DNA of 64,000 nucleotides from Ectopseudomonas guguanensis (GTDB lineage: Bacteria > Pseudomonadota > Gammaproteobacteria > Pseudomonadales > Pseudomonadaceae), in the NCBI RefSeq assembly GCF_900104265.1, contig NZ_FNJJ01000001.1, forward strand, positions 384,557-448,556. The letters are read 5' to 3'. The position numbers were made by a program, and so were the translations under genes. A model generated the notes under the pieces. It made no database searches, was not told the DNA's origin, and saw only the letters and a program-made list of their open reading frames with translations. Below, piece by piece: positions 51,433-62,912 of this stretch. Positions within the stretch are counted from its first letter, which is position 1; the number at the start of each line of letters is the position of its first letter.

Positions 51433-52503
51433 TCAGCTCACCGCACGCAGGGCACGACGCGCGCACTTGTTGGCGTACATCGCCGCATCGGCCTGCACCA
51501 GCAGGCTATCGAGCCCCTCGTCGGGATTCAGCGACGACTCGCTGATCCCCATGCTCATCGACAGACGCTGCCCGGCGCCGCCCTCCCTGCCCCGCAATGC
51601 CTGCTCCAGACGACGCAGCACCTCTTCGCTGTCGCTGTAGTCGCTGGCCAGTACGACGAATTCGTCGCCGCCCAGGCGGGCGATCACGTCGGTCACACGA
51701 AACTGTGCCTTGAGCAGGTCGGCGGCCGCCTTGATCAGGCGGTCCCCGGCGTCATGGCCGAAGCGATCATTGACCGGTTTGAGATCGTCGAGATCGGCGT
51801 ACAGCAGCAGGCAGCGCCCCTTGCGCCGACGCGCCGCGCGCAGCTCGCGCTCGGCCAGCAGGCGAAAGCCGCGCCGGTTGTACAACCCGGTCAGTTCATC
51901 GGTCAGTGACAGCTGACGCACCGCCTGCTCGGCCAGCTGGCGCTCACGAACCTCATCCTGCAAACGTCGATTGGCCTCGGCCAGTTGCCCGGTACGTTCG
52001 TCGACGCGCTGCTCCAGCTCGGCATACACCTGGATATTTTCCAGTGCCACCGACGTGGAATCGGCCAACGCCTGCAGCAACTCGACCTGCCCATCGCAAG
52101 CCTGATAAGGCTGTGCCCAGTAGGTGCCGATGGCGCCGATCGGCTCCAGAGTGCGAATCGGCACCATCACCAGGCTTTTGACGAAGGTCGGGCGATAGAC
52201 CTCGTGGGGAATGCGCGAGTCGGCGTAGATATCGGGGATCACCGTTGCACAGCGGTTCAGCATGACCCAGCCGCTGATACAGGAGGTCAGGGGGAAGCGC
52301 TGCCCCTTCCACAGAGGCGAGATGGCGTCCTCGTCGCGATAGAAGCACTGCTGCCCGTCGCGCAGGACGAAGGTTGCGCCGTCGGCACCGGTCAGCTCAC
52401 GGGCCGCGCTGCGGACGATCTCCACCACACGGTCCACGTCCTTGGCCATCGACAGCTCCTGGACTACGCGAATGAGGCGCAGGGCCTGAGAATCAGTCGT
52501 CAT
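51433..52503 (-). CDS. GAF-GGDEF diguanylate cyclase
   Basis: Protein of 356 residues. A GAF sensor domain (about 20-160, 'GWVMLNRCATVIPDIYAD') leads into a short coiled linker (about 160-195) and a GGDEF domain (about 200-350). The active-site GGDEF is intact at 278-282, and an RxxD inhibitory site (RVTD, 269-272) lies five residues before it, so product feedback is expected. It should make cyclic di-GMP from two GTP. A palindrome upstream at 52539-52558 may be its operator. Confidence 0.93.
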   Translation of the reverse strand: MTTDSQALRLIRVVQELSMAKDVDRVVEIVRSAARELTGADGATFVLRDGQQCFYRDEDAISPLWKGQRFPLTSCISGWVMLNRCATVIPDIYADSRIPHEVYRPTFVKSLVMVPIRTLEPIGAIGTYWAQPYQACDGQVELLQALADSTSVALENIQVYAELEQRVDERTGQLAEANRRLQDEVRERQLAEQAVRQLSLTDELTGLYNRRGFRLLAERELRAARRRKGRCLLLYADLDDLKPVNDRFGHDAGDRLIKAAADLLKAQFRVTDVIARLGGDEFVVLASDYSDSEEVLRRLEQALRGREGGAGQRLSMSMGISESSLNPDEGLDSLLVQADAAMYANKCARRALRAVS

Positions 52504-52538
52504 GGGGCACCTCGCTGATCAGCGAATGGCCACTTATT

Positions 52539-52558
52539 TTGTAAGCATTTACTTACAA
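52539..52558. promoter_or_regulatory. Palindrome upstream of the GGDEF gene
   Basis: TTGTAAG (52539-52545) and CTTACAA (52552-52558) with a 6-base AT-rich spacer, 36-55 bases before the GGDEF start. TetR-family operators often have this shape. Unassigned. Confidence 0.4.
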
Positions 52559-52571
52559 GATTCGCCAGCTG

Positions 52572-52964
52572 TCAATCGTTCCGCTTGGCTGAGAGCAGTT
52601 CGATCCGGTAGCCGTCCGGGTCCTCGACGAAGGCCAGGATGCTGCTGCCGTGCTTCATCGGCCCCGGCTTACGGGTAATCCTGCCGCCGCGCGAACGGAT
52701 GTCCTCGCAGGCCTTGTAGACGTCTTCGACTTCCAGGGCGATATGGCCGTAGCCAGTGCCCAGCTCGTAGCTATCGACGCCCCAGTTGTGAGTCAGCTCG
52801 ATCACACTGTTGTGCGCCTCGTCGCCGTAACCGACGAACGCCAGGGTGAACTGGCCGTCCGGATAGTCCTTGCGGCGCAGCAAGGTCATGCCCAGCACCT
52901 CGGTGTAGAAGGCAATGGATCGGTCCAGGTCGCCGACACGCAGCATGGTATGCAGCAGTCTCAT
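52572..52964 (-). CDS. gloA: Lactoylglutathione lyase (glyoxalase I)
   Basis: Protein of 130 residues, the short bacterial Ni-type form. Metal ligands His5, Glu56, His74 and Glu122 lie where they do in E. coli GloA. It turns the methylglyoxal-glutathione hemithioacetal into S-lactoylglutathione. Located downstream of argG, with a hairpin between. Confidence 0.95.
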   Translation of the reverse strand: MRLLHTMLRVGDLDRSIAFYTEVLGMTLLRRKDYPDGQFTLAFVGYGDEAHNSVIELTHNWGVDSYELGTGYGHIALEVEDVYKACEDIRSRGGRITRKPGPMKHGSSILAFVEDPDGYRIELLSAKRND

Positions 52965-52987
52965 CAGATTTTCCTCTACTGGAAAGC

Positions 52988-53014
52988 AGAACCCCGGCGC
53001 GTGGCCGGGGTTCT
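52988..53014 (-). terminator. Hairpin downstream of argG, possible terminator
   Basis: Perfect 11-bp stem AGAACCCCGGC/GCCGGGGTTCT with a 5-base loop. There is no clean T-run on the minus strand, so termination may be weak. Confidence 0.5.
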
Positions 53015-53037
53015 TGTGACACGGTGCAGCCAGTCTA

Positions 53038-54255
<1,218 letters not shown>

Positions 54256-54371
54256 GCCATCACTCCACGGGTTGTACGGTAAAACCCGTGATTCTACTGG
54301 CCCCGCGGGCCAATTTACAGGGGTGCGACAGCCTGTGATGACAAAGCGACGCAACGCAGCGTGGCTTCTGC

Positions 54372-55319
54372 TCAGGAAGGCGTGCTGCCAAGCGGGTCGG
54401 CCGGGGTGTTTGGCGGGGCGCTCTGTGGCGCGCCAGGAGGCGGCACCTCTGGTGCAGGCACGCGATCCAGACGCAGGGTGGCGCGACGATTCTTCGCCCG
54501 ATTGGCCTCGTTGTTGTTCGGTACCAGGGGGTAGCGCTCGCCATGAAAGCGCATGGTGATTTGTTCGACCGGTATGCCGCCGGCCACCAGATACTCCTGC
54601 ACGGCCAGCGCGCGGCGACGTGATAGGTCTCGGTTGGTCAGGCGATTGCCGCTGTTGTCGGCGTGGCCGTCGATCTGGAAGCTGTTGATGCTGGGGTCGG
54701 CCTTGACGAAGTCGAGGATGATGTCGAGCTTGGCCTTGGCCATGGCATCCAGTTCGATGCCGCCACCGGGAAAGCCGATCTGCGCCTGGCGAATCTGATC
54801 GAAATTAACCGGCAGCAGCTTGGCGGTGCACGCCTGGTAATCGTCATAGGCCTTGTGAAACTTCACCGGCAGCAGCCGCACTTCCAGATTTTCGCCGCCA
54901 TTGAGCGTGCGATGACGCACTACCGGGCTGCGCCCTTCCAGCAGACCGGTGAGCAGGCGCGCGCCCTGCTCCTGCGAGCTGTTGAACGGCACCTCGCCAT
55001 TACCGACGCTGACCACGCCCAGATTGATATCACCGCGCCCCGGCTGCCAGGGCGCCGCCGCCGCCAGCAGGGTCGCCGAGCCAGGCCCCATCCAGCGCTC
55101 ACGCGCCTTGAGGCGGAAGGTCACCTGCTCACCGGCGCGGCGCACGAATTCGCCGCTGCCGAAATTGCTGATCGGCTGACTGAGGCGGCATTCGAACTGA
55201 TCGCCCTCGACCGTCCACTCCACCTTCTCCAGCCGCGTCTGGAAGCTGATGGCATGCGCCGGCAGGCACAGAGGCATGCCAGCCAGCAGGCTGATCAGAA
55301 GCAAATTGGGCGCACGCAC
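54372..55319 (-). CDS. motY: Flagellar protein MotY (OmpA-like T-ring component)
   Basis: Protein of 315 residues. Signal peptide (about 1-22, ending 'LPAHA'), N-terminal MotY domain, and C-terminal OmpA-type peptidoglycan-binding domain ('[31 protein letters not shown]...[11 protein letters not shown]'), then a Pro-rich tail. In Pseudomonas MotY surrounds the flagellar basal body and helps anchor stators. The GTG at 55319 is favoured because GGAG lies 6 bases before it; an upstream GTG at 55331 adds four residues. It sits between argG and pyrC, the same order I recall from P. aeruginosa. Confidence 0.88.
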   Translation of the reverse strand: MRAPNLLLISLLAGMPLCLPAHAISFQTRLEKVEWTVEGDQFECRLSQPISNFGSGEFVRRAGEQVTFRLKARERWMGPGSATLLAAAAPWQPGRGDINLGVVSVGNGEVPFNSSQEQGARLLTGLLEGRSPVVRHRTLNGGENLEVRLLPVKFHKAYDDYQACTAKLLPVNFDQIRQAQIGFPGGGIELDAMAKAKLDIILDFVKADPSINSFQIDGHADNSGNRLTNRDLSRRRALAVQEYLVAGGIPVEQITMRFHGERYPLVPNNNEANRAKNRRATLRLDRVPAPEVPPPGAPQSAPPNTPADPLGSTPS

Positions 55320-55472
55320 GACAGGCTCCACGGCGGTTCAGGGCATTCTCACGGGGTATCGGTCGGACGTACGGAAACTTGACCCTCGCGTGCGATTGTC
55401 GCGTCGGCGCAAGCGCGAAGCGGCGCTTTTTCAGTTAACATGCGGCCACGTTTTACCCGCCTGGAAGCCTTC

Positions 55473-56519
55473 ATGTCCGACCGCCTGACTCTCCTGCGTC
55501 CCGATGACTGGCACATTCACCTGCGCGACGGCGCGGTGCTGCCACATACCGTCGGCGACGCCGCGCGCACCTTCGGCCGCGCCATCATCATGCCCAACCT
55601 GGTTCCGCCGGTGCGCAACGCCGCCGAGGCCGACGCCTATCGCCAGCGCATTCTCGCTGCGCGCCCGGCTGGCAGCCGCTTCGAGCCGCTGATGGTGCTC
55701 TACCTCACCGACAACACCAGTCCCGAGGATGTGCGCGCGGCCAAGGCCAGCGGTTTCGTGCACGCGGCCAAGCTCTACCCGGCCGGCGCCACCACCAACT
55801 CCGATTCGGGCGTCACCAGCATCGACAAGATTTTCCCGGCGCTCGAGGCCATGGCCGAAGTGGGCATGCTGCTGCTGGTGCATGGCGAAGTGACCCGCGC
55901 CGAGATCGATGTGTTCGACCGCGAGAAGGCCTTCATCGACGAGCACCTGACCCGCGTGGTCGAGCGTTTCCCCACGCTGAAAGTGGTGTTCGAGCACATC
56001 ACCACCCGTGACGCGGTGCAGTTCGTCGAGGCGGCCTCGGCCAACGTCGGCGCCACCATCACGGCCCACCACCTGCTGTACAACCGCAACCACATGCTGG
56101 TTGGCGGTATTCGTCCGCACTTCTATTGCCTGCCGATCCTCAAGCGCAACGTGCACCAGGAAGCCCTGCTCGATGCCGCCACCAGCGGCAACGTCAAGTT
56201 CTTCCTCGGCACTGACTCGGCGCCGCACGCCAAGCATGCCAAGGAAGCGGCTTGCGGCTGCGCCGGCTGCTACACCGCCTTCGCCGCCATCGAGCTGTAC
56301 GCCGAGGCCTTCGAACAGCGCAACGCGCTGGACAAGCTGGAAGCCTTCGCCAGCTTCCATGGCCCGGACTTCTACGGCCTGCCGCGCAACAACGACAGCA
56401 TCACCCTGGTGCGTGAGGAATGGACCGTGCCGGCCAGCCTGCCGCTGGGCGACAACAGCGTGGTGCCGCTGCGTGCCGGCGAAACCCTGCGCTGGAAGCT
56501 GCTGGAGGGCCAGGCGTGA
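55473..56519 (+). CDS. pyrC: Dihydroorotase
   Basis: Protein of 348 residues. Zinc ligands in 'HIHLRD' (14-19), the carbamylated lysine region '[18 protein letters not shown]', and '[15 protein letters not shown]' are all present, as expected for the type-II E. coli-like enzyme. It closes carbamoyl-aspartate to dihydroorotate. The start at 55473 is chosen over one 11 codons upstream. The stop overlaps the rnt GTG. Confidence 0.97.
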   Translation: MSDRLTLLRPDDWHIHLRDGAVLPHTVGDAARTFGRAIIMPNLVPPVRNAAEADAYRQRILAARPAGSRFEPLMVLYLTDNTSPEDVRAAKASGFVHAAKLYPAGATTNSDSGVTSIDKIFPALEAMAEVGMLLLVHGEVTRAEIDVFDREKAFIDEHLTRVVERFPTLKVVFEHITTRDAVQFVEAASANVGATITAHHLLYNRNHMLVGGIRPHFYCLPILKRNVHQEALLDAATSGNVKFFLGTDSAPHAKHAKEAACGCAGCYTAFAAIELYAEAFEQRNALDKLEAFASFHGPDFYGLPRNNDSITLVREEWTVPASLPLGDNSVVPLRAGETLRWKLLEGQA

Positions 56520-57190
56520 GCGAAGACAGCTACGACGACGAACTCGACCCCAGCCTGCCGTCCGGCCCGCGCACGCCCATGGCGGCGCGCTTTCGCGGCT
56601 ACCTGCCGGTGGTGGTGGACGTGGAGACCGGCGGTTTCAATTGCGCCACCGACGCCCTGCTGGAAATCGCCGCGACCACCATCGCCATGGACGAGGGCGG
56701 CTTTCTCTATCCGGATCACACCCACTTCTTCCGCATCGAGCCCTTCGAGGGCGCCAATATCGAGGCGGCGGCGCTGGAGTTCACCGGCATCAAGCTCGAT
56801 CACCCGCTGCGCATGGCGGTGAGCGAGGAGCATGCCCTGGGCGAGATCTTCAAGGGCCTGCGCAAGTCGATCAAATCGGCCGGCTGCAAGCGCGCCATCC
56901 TGGTGGGCCACAACAGCAGCTTCGATCTGGGCTTTCTCAACGCCGCGGTGGCGCGTTGCGGCATCAAGCGCAACCCCTTCCATCCCTTCTCCAGTTTCGA
57001 TACCGCCACCCTGGCCGGCCTCGCCTACGGCCAGACCGTGCTGGCCAAGGCCTGCCAGGCCGCGGGCATCGAGTTCGATGGCAAGGAGGCGCACTCGGCG
57101 CGCTACGACACCGAGAAGACGGCCGAGCTGTTCTGCGGCATCGTCAACCGCTGGAAGGAAATGGGCGGCTGGGACGAGTTCGATCAGTAG
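56516..57190 (+). CDS. rnt: Ribonuclease T
   Basis: Protein of 224 residues, a DEDDh exonuclease: 'VVDVETGGF' (Asp, Glu), '[14 protein letters not shown]' (Asp) and '[15 protein letters not shown]' (His, Asp). It trims tRNA and other RNA 3' ends. It starts at GTG within the pyrC stop (GTGA), with GGAGG seven bases upstream. Confidence 0.95.
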   Translation: MSEDSYDDELDPSLPSGPRTPMAARFRGYLPVVVDVETGGFNCATDALLEIAATTIAMDEGGFLYPDHTHFFRIEPFEGANIEAAALEFTGIKLDHPLRMAVSEEHALGEIFKGLRKSIKSAGCKRAILVGHNSSFDLGFLNAAVARCGIKRNPFHPFSSFDTATLAGLAYGQTVLAKACQAAGIEFDGKEAHSARYDTEKTAELFCGIVNRWKEMGGWDEFDQ

Positions 57191-57205
57191 GGGCAACCCG
57201 CTCAT

Positions 57206-57233
57206 GAAAAAACCGGCGCACGCCGGTTTTTTC
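57206..57233. terminator. Bidirectional terminator after rnt
   Basis: GAAAAAACCGGCG / CGCCGGTTTTTTC, perfect 13-bp inverted repeat with a two-base centre and T-runs on both strands. Confidence 0.85.
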
Positions 57234-57292
57234 ATATCAGGCCTCGGGGCCTGTACCGTTCGTCAGGAGATGCGAGCATTCGCAATCGATCT

Positions 57293-57321
57293 TTGACAAG
57301 CATTCTCATTAACATTAGTAT
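57293..57321 (+). promoter_or_regulatory. Sigma70 promoter with overlapping Fur-box-like sequence upstream of bfd
   Basis: TTGACA (57293-57298), 17-base spacer, TAGTAT (57316-57321). The spacer holds alternating CATTCTCATTAACATTAG, which resembles the GATAATGATAATCATTATC Fur consensus in a degenerate form. Iron-repressed bfd expression is known in other pseudomonads. Confidence 0.65.
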
Positions 57322-57360
57322 CCGACCCATCGAACAGAACTACCAAGACGAGCCTTGCTT

Positions 57361-57579
57361 ATGTACGTCTGCCTCTGTGAAGGTGTCACCGATACGCAAA
57401 TCCGCGACGCGGTCTATGAAGGCTGCTGCAGCTACCGTGAAGTCCGCGGCACCCTGGGCATCGCCAGCCAGTGCGGCAAGTGCGCCTGCCTGGCCAAGCA
57501 GGTGGTACGCGAGACCATCGCCGAAGTGCAGAGCAGCCAGGCCAGCCTGGCCTACCCCGCCGGTTTCGCGGCTGCCTGA
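57361..57579 (+). CDS. bfd: Bacterioferritin-associated ferredoxin
   Basis: Protein of 72 residues. [2Fe-2S] cysteines in the Bfd pattern: Cys4 and Cys6 ('MYVCLCEG'), Cys38 and Cys41 ('SQCGKC'). Bfd supplies electrons to bacterioferritin so that stored Fe(III) is released. No bacterioferritin gene is adjacent in the window. Placed behind a strong promoter with a Fur-like site; a terminator follows. Confidence 0.95.
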   Translation: MYVCLCEGVTDTQIRDAVYEGCCSYREVRGTLGIASQCGKCACLAKQVVRETIAEVQSSQASLAYPAGFAAA

Positions 57580-57593
57580 TAGATGAATGAAAC

Positions 57594-57626
57594 AAAAAAA
57601 CCGGATCGAATGATCCGGTTTTTTTT
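57594..57626. terminator. Bidirectional terminator between bfd and the DUF5064 gene
   Basis: Stem CCGGATC/GATCCGG with a 4-base loop, flanked by seven A and eight T, serving both convergent genes. Confidence 0.9.
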
Positions 57627-57653
57627 CGCCCGAACGTTGGTCGCGCGCGAAGG

Positions 57654-58022
57654 CTACAGGCCGTCGCGCTCCACATGGTCGAGGTTCACCGCCTCGCCCG
57701 GCTTGGCGTGCAGCCTGGCGCGGATGTCCTCGAAGATTGCGTCGTATTCCTGGTGCGCACGCATGATCGGGCTGTGATTGGCCGGCAGGCCATGCTTGGC
57801 CACCAGCCGGGAAATCACGCTGGCGAAGTTGAAGGCGGTGTCGCGGTGCATGGCAAAGGTTTCCTCGAAGGCCTTGCCATCGATCTCGCCGACCAGACGC
57901 CCGTGCAACATGGGGCCTTCCTGCGAGTCCTTGCGCACCTCGTAATAGAAATCGATGCTGTAACCAGGTTGCCCGCCCAGACCAGGCGGATTGCTGCGAT
58001 GCAGATGACCAGGTTCGAACAT
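57654..58022 (-). CDS. DUF5064 family protein
   Basis: Protein of 122 residues with 'MFEPGHLHRSN', 'PGYSIDFYYEVRKD', 'FEETFAMHRDTAFNFASVISRLVAKHGLP'. This matches Pseudomonas DUF5064 proteins, which are uncharacterised. Cytosolic. The start at 58022 has GGAG 9 bases upstream; a GTG three codons earlier sits too close to it. Confidence 0.78.
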   Translation of the reverse strand: MFEPGHLHRSNPPGLGGQPGYSIDFYYEVRKDSQEGPMLHGRLVGEIDGKAFEETFAMHRDTAFNFASVISRLVAKHGLPANHSPIMRAHQEYDAIFEDIRARLHAKPGEAVNLDHVERDGL

Positions 58023-58118
58023 GGGGCTCACTCCTTTGTCTTGGCACTGCGAAGTTGCTCCCTGACGGGAGCGTGCGATGAGTCTAGCCCGCGACTTGCA
58101 GCCGTGCAGCGCACCCTT

Positions 58119-58436
58119 TCAGTGCAGAGTCGAATCCCCTGCCCTTTCCTGAACCAGCACCCAGGGTGCGACCACCACCGCCCATAGCTGCGGGTCACGC
58201 TTGAGCAGATCTGCAGCACGCGCGTCCTCGAGGCGGCCCACCAGCCCTTCGTTCATCCACTGCGCGACACGGGCCTGATCGTTCTCCGCCACGGCCTGCG
58301 CGACCGCCACCAGATCCTGATTGCCCTCGACCCAGAGCAACGCACCGCGGGCGAAGAAAGGCTGCAATTCCTGCCAGCGAATCGGTGCGGTTTCGCCAAG
58401 CAGCTTGGCATAGAGGGTGCTAGATTGATCCGTCAT
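58119..58436 (-). CDS. DUF2288 family protein
   Basis: Protein of 105 residues. 'LYAKLLGETAPIRWQELQPFFARGALLWVEGNQDLV' and 'VAQAVAENDQARVAQWMNEG' match DUF2288. Cytosolic, function unknown. The start at 58436 (MTDQSSTLYAKL) is chosen; the in-frame extension upstream is non-coding. Confidence 0.78.
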   Translation of the reverse strand: MTDQSSTLYAKLLGETAPIRWQELQPFFARGALLWVEGNQDLVAVAQAVAENDQARVAQWMNEGLVGRLEDARAADLLKRDPQLWAVVVAPWVLVQERAGDSTLH

Positions 58437-58730
58437 GGTGTGGCCTGTGTCGATGGCGTGAATGAGGGCGCGCAATGATAGCGTCAGCAGCCCTTCTGGC
58501 AACCGCACGACGCTCGCCAACCGACTGAAGCCACGCCGTTTTTCTATACATTTCTTGCAATTACGCGACACCCCCGTGTTCCGCCTCCCGCTACCGGCTT
58601 TTCAAGGCGCAAATTCGCGCTCTAAACTGCTCCGGTACAGTTGCCGGAGGCGTTACCGGGATCATGGACCCGGTTCTGCAGCTTCGGCCGCAAGAACTAC
58701 AACAACGATAAACACAAGAGTGGAGCACTC
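58437..58730. other. Promoter/leader region of braC
   Basis: About 290 bases without a gene separate the divergent DUF2288 gene and braC. The proximal part is predicted to form two hairpins, CTCCGG/CCGGAG (58630-58649) and ACCGGG/CCCGGT (58655-58674). They may be leader structures. I cannot assign promoter boxes with confidence. Confidence 0.4.
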
Positions 58731-59849
58731 ATGAACAAGGCTAAGCAGATTTCCAAGCTGTTCGCGGCAATGGCACTGGCGGGGGCGGCCAGCTATTCGA
58801 TGGCGGCCGACAACATCAAGATCGGCCTGGCCGGTCCGGTGACCGGTGCTGTGGCTCAGTACGGTGAAATGCAATTCATCGGCGCCAAGATGGCCATCGA
58901 GCAGATCAACAAGGCCGGCGGCGTCAACGGCGCGCAGCTCGAAGGCGTGGTTTACGACGACGCCTGCGATCCGAAGCAGGCCGTGGCCGTTGCCAACAAG
59001 ATCGTCAACGACGGCGTCAAGTTCGTGGTTGGCCACCTGTGCTCCAGCTCCACTCAGCCGGCTTCCGACATCTACGAAGATGAAGGCATCCTGATGATCA
59101 CCGCGGCCTCCACCAGCCCGGACATCACCGCGCGTGGCTACGAGCTGGTGTTCCGCACCATCGGCCTGGACAGCCTGCAGGGCCCGACCGCCGGCAACTT
59201 CATCGCCGACCACGTCAAGCCGAAGAACGTCGCCGTCATCCACGACAAGCAGCAGTACGGCGAAGGCATCGCCACCGCGGTCAAGCAGACCCTGGAAGGC
59301 AAAGGCGTGAAGGTCTCCCTGTTCGAAGGCATCAACGCCGGCGACAAGGATTTCTCCGCGCTGATCGCCAAGCTGAATCAGGCTGGCGTCGATTTCGTCT
59401 ACTACGGCGGCTACCACCCGGAACTGGGCCTGCTGCTGCGCCAGACCAAGGAGCGTGGCCTGAACGTCAAGTTCATGGGGCCGGAAGGCGTGGGTAACAA
59501 GGAAATCTCCGCTATCGCCGGCCCGGCTTCCGAAGGCCTGCTGGTGACCCTGCCGAAGTCCTTCGACCAGGATCCGAAGAACCAGGCGCTGGTCGAGGCC
59601 TTCAAGGCCAAGAACGAAGACCCGAGCGGTCCGTTCGTGTTCCCGGCCTACGCTGCCGTTCAGGTCATCGCCGAAGGCATCGAGAAAGCCGGCGATACCG
59701 ACACCGCCAAAGTGGCCGCAGCCCTGCGCGCCAACAGCTTCGACACCCCCACCGGCACCCTGGCCTTCGACGAGAAGGGCGATCTGAAGGACTTCAGCTT
59801 CGTGGTGTACGAGTGGCACCAGGACGGCACCAAGTCCGAAGCCAAGTAA
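58731..59849 (+). CDS. braC: Branched-chain amino acid ABC transporter, periplasmic binding protein
   Basis: Protein of 372 residues. Signal peptide ends near 'YSMAA' (about 26). The ligand-binding fold of the LivJ/BraC type is seen in 'DNIKIGLAGPVTGAVAQYGEMQFIGAKMAIEQIN' and 'HLCSSSTQPASDIYEDEGI', with disulfide cysteines present. It binds Leu/Ile/Val (and Ala/Thr in BraC) for delivery to BraDEFG. GGAG precedes the start. A terminator-like hairpin follows, as expected for an over-produced binding protein. Confidence 0.95.
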   Translation: MNKAKQISKLFAAMALAGAASYSMAADNIKIGLAGPVTGAVAQYGEMQFIGAKMAIEQINKAGGVNGAQLEGVVYDDACDPKQAVAVANKIVNDGVKFVVGHLCSSSTQPASDIYEDEGILMITAASTSPDITARGYELVFRTIGLDSLQGPTAGNFIADHVKPKNVAVIHDKQQYGEGIATAVKQTLEGKGVKVSLFEGINAGDKDFSALIAKLNQAGVDFVYYGGYHPELGLLLRQTKERGLNVKFMGPEGVGNKEISAIAGPASEGLLVTLPKSFDQDPKNQALVEAFKAKNEDPSGPFVFPAYAAVQVIAEGIEKAGDTDTAKVAAALRANSFDTPTGTLAFDEKGDLKDFSFVVYEWHQDGTKSEAK

Positions 59850-59865
59850 GCTTCCTGTCTGAGCC

Positions 59866-59898
59866 AAAGCCCACTGCGCGAGCAGTGGGCTTTGTTTA
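59866..59898 (+). terminator. Terminator-like hairpin between braC and braD
   Basis: Perfect 12-bp stem AAAGCCCACTGC/GCAGTGGGCTTT (arms 59866-59877, 59882-59893) followed by TGTTTATT. It probably reduces read-through from braC into braDEFG. Confidence 0.75.
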
Positions 59899-59965
59899 TT
59901 AGAAGAATTCCGGCCTCGCGCTGCGCCACAAGCGCCGCTTTACGCAAGCGCCCAGGAGTTAGGCA

Positions 59966-60885
<920 letters not shown>

Positions 60886-60889
<4 letters not shown>

Positions 60890-62145
60890 GCCGCAACCTC
60901 AAATCCGCGATTTTCAGCGCCCTGCTGGTGCTGATCATCTCCTACCCGGTCCTGGGCCTGAAGCTCACCACCGTCGGCATCAGCCTGCGCGTGGAGGGCG
61001 CCACCGCCTTCGAACTCTGGTGCATCGGCGGCGCCGCGGCACTGATCTTCCTCTGGCAACTGCTGCGTGACCGCATCACTCCGACCTGGGCCCAACTGCC
61101 CAAGCTGCCCAGTGGTTCCGGCCAGCTCGGCAACTTCCTCACCCTGCCCTCCACCCAACGCTGGATCATCCTGGCGATGGTCATGGTGGCGCTGGTGTGG
61201 CCGTTCTTCGCCAGCCGCGGCGCGGTGGACATCGCCACGCTGATCCTGATCTACGTGATGCTCGGCCTCGGCCTGAACATCGTCGTGGGCCTGGCCGGCC
61301 TGCTCGATCTGGGTTACGTCGGCTTCTACGCCGTCGGTGCCTACAGCTACGCGATCCTGGCGCACTACTTCGGTCTGGGCTTCTGGATCTGCCTGCCGCT
61401 GGCCGGCATGATGGCCGCGCTGTTCGGCTTCCTGCTGGGCTTCCCGGTGCTGCGCCTGCGCGGTGACTATTTGGCCATCGTCACCCTCGGCTTCGGCGAG
61501 ATCATCCGTATCCTGCTGCGCAACCTGACCGAGCTGACCGGCGGCCCCAACGGCCTGAGCATCGCCAACGAGAACAAGCCGACCCTGTTCGGTCTGTCCT
61601 TCGAGCGCCGTGTGCCGGCGGACATGCCGACCTTCCACGGCTACTTCGAACTGGCCTACAACTCGCAGTACAAGGTGATCTTCCTGTATCTGATCGCCCT
61701 GCTGCTGGTGCTGCTGACCCTGTTTCTGGTCAACCGCCTGCTGCGCATGCCGATCGGTCGTGCCTGGGAAGCCTTGCGTGAAGACGAGATCGCCTGCCGT
61801 GCGCTGGGCCTGAACCCCACCGTGATCAAGCTCTCGGCCTTTACCATCGGCGCCAGCCTGGCGGGTTTCGCCGGCAGCTTCTTCGCCGCGCGTCAGGGTC
61901 TGGTAACGCCGGAGTCGTTCACCTTCATCGAGTCGGCGATGATCCTCGCCATCGTCGTCCTGGGTGGCATGGGCTCGCAGCTGGGCGTGATCCTCGCAGC
62001 CGTCATCATGGTGATGCTGCAGGAGATGCGTGAGCTGAGCGAGTACCGCATGCTGTTCTTCGGTCTGGTCATGATCTTCATGATGATCTGGCGCCCGCAA
62101 GGGTTGCTGCCGATGCAACGTCCCCACCTGGAGCTGAAGCGATGA
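60886..62145 (+). CDS. braE: Branched-chain amino acid ABC transporter permease BraE (LivM)
   Basis: Protein of 419 residues, longer than BraD because of an N-terminal extension with extra helices (about 1-110), as in LivM. Core motif '[27 protein letters not shown]' and cytoplasmic loop '[20 protein letters not shown]' for ATPase contact. Overlaps both neighbours by 4 bases. Confidence 0.95.
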
Positions 62146-62909
62146 GCCGCACGATTCTCGAAGTAAGCGGCCTGTCCATGCGTTTCGGCGGCCTGCTGGC
62201 CGTCAACGGGGTGGGCCTGAACGTCAAGGAAAAACAGGTGGTGTCGATGATCGGCCCGAACGGCGCCGGCAAGACCACCGTATTCAACTGCCTGACCGGT
62301 TTCTACCAGCCGAGCGCCGGCAGCATCCGCCTCAACGGCGAGTCGATCGAGGGTCTGCCGGGCCACAAGATCGCCCGCAAGGGTGTGGTGCGCACCTTCC
62401 AGAACGTGCGTCTGTTCAAGGACATGACCGCGGTGGAAAACCTGCTGGTGGCCCAGCATCGCCACCTCAACACCGGCTACCTGGCCGGCCTGTTCAAGAC
62501 CCCGGGCTTTCGTCGCAGCGAGCGCGAAGCCATGGATTTTGCCGCCTACTGGCTGGAGCAGGTCAACCTGGTGGACTTCGCCAACCGCAGCGCCGGCACC
62601 CTGGCCTACGGTCAGCAGCGTCGCCTGGAAATCGCCCGCTGCATGATGACGCGCCCGAGCATCCTGATGCTCGACGAGCCGGCCGCCGGCCTCAACCCGC
62701 GCGAGACCGAAGACCTCAAGGCGCTGATCGGCATGCTGCGTGACGAGCACAACGTCACCGTGCTGCTGATCGAGCACGACATGAAGCTGGTGATGAGCAT
62801 TTCCGACCACATCTACGTGATCAACCAGGGCACTCCCCTGGCCGACGGCACGCCGGACGACATCCGCAACAACCCGGACGTGATCAAAGCCTATCTGGGG
62901 GAGGCGTAA
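62142..62909 (+). CDS. braF: Branched-chain amino acid ABC transporter ATPase BraF (LivG)
   Basis: Protein of 255 residues. Walker A 'GPNGAGKTT' at 38-46, a variant signature 'LAYGQQ' (rather than LSGGQ) before 'RRLEIARCM', and Walker B '[13 protein letters not shown]'. The Gln-loop and LivG-type C-terminus fit. It powers the transporter with BraG. Confidence 0.96.
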   Translation: MSRTILEVSGLSMRFGGLLAVNGVGLNVKEKQVVSMIGPNGAGKTTVFNCLTGFYQPSAGSIRLNGESIEGLPGHKIARKGVVRTFQNVRLFKDMTAVENLLVAQHRHLNTGYLAGLFKTPGFRRSEREAMDFAAYWLEQVNLVDFANRSAGTLAYGQQRRLEIARCMMTRPSILMLDEPAAGLNPRETEDLKALIGMLRDEHNVTVLLIEHDMKLVMSISDHIYVINQGTPLADGTPDDIRNNPDVIKAYLGEA

Positions 62910-62912
62910 TCC

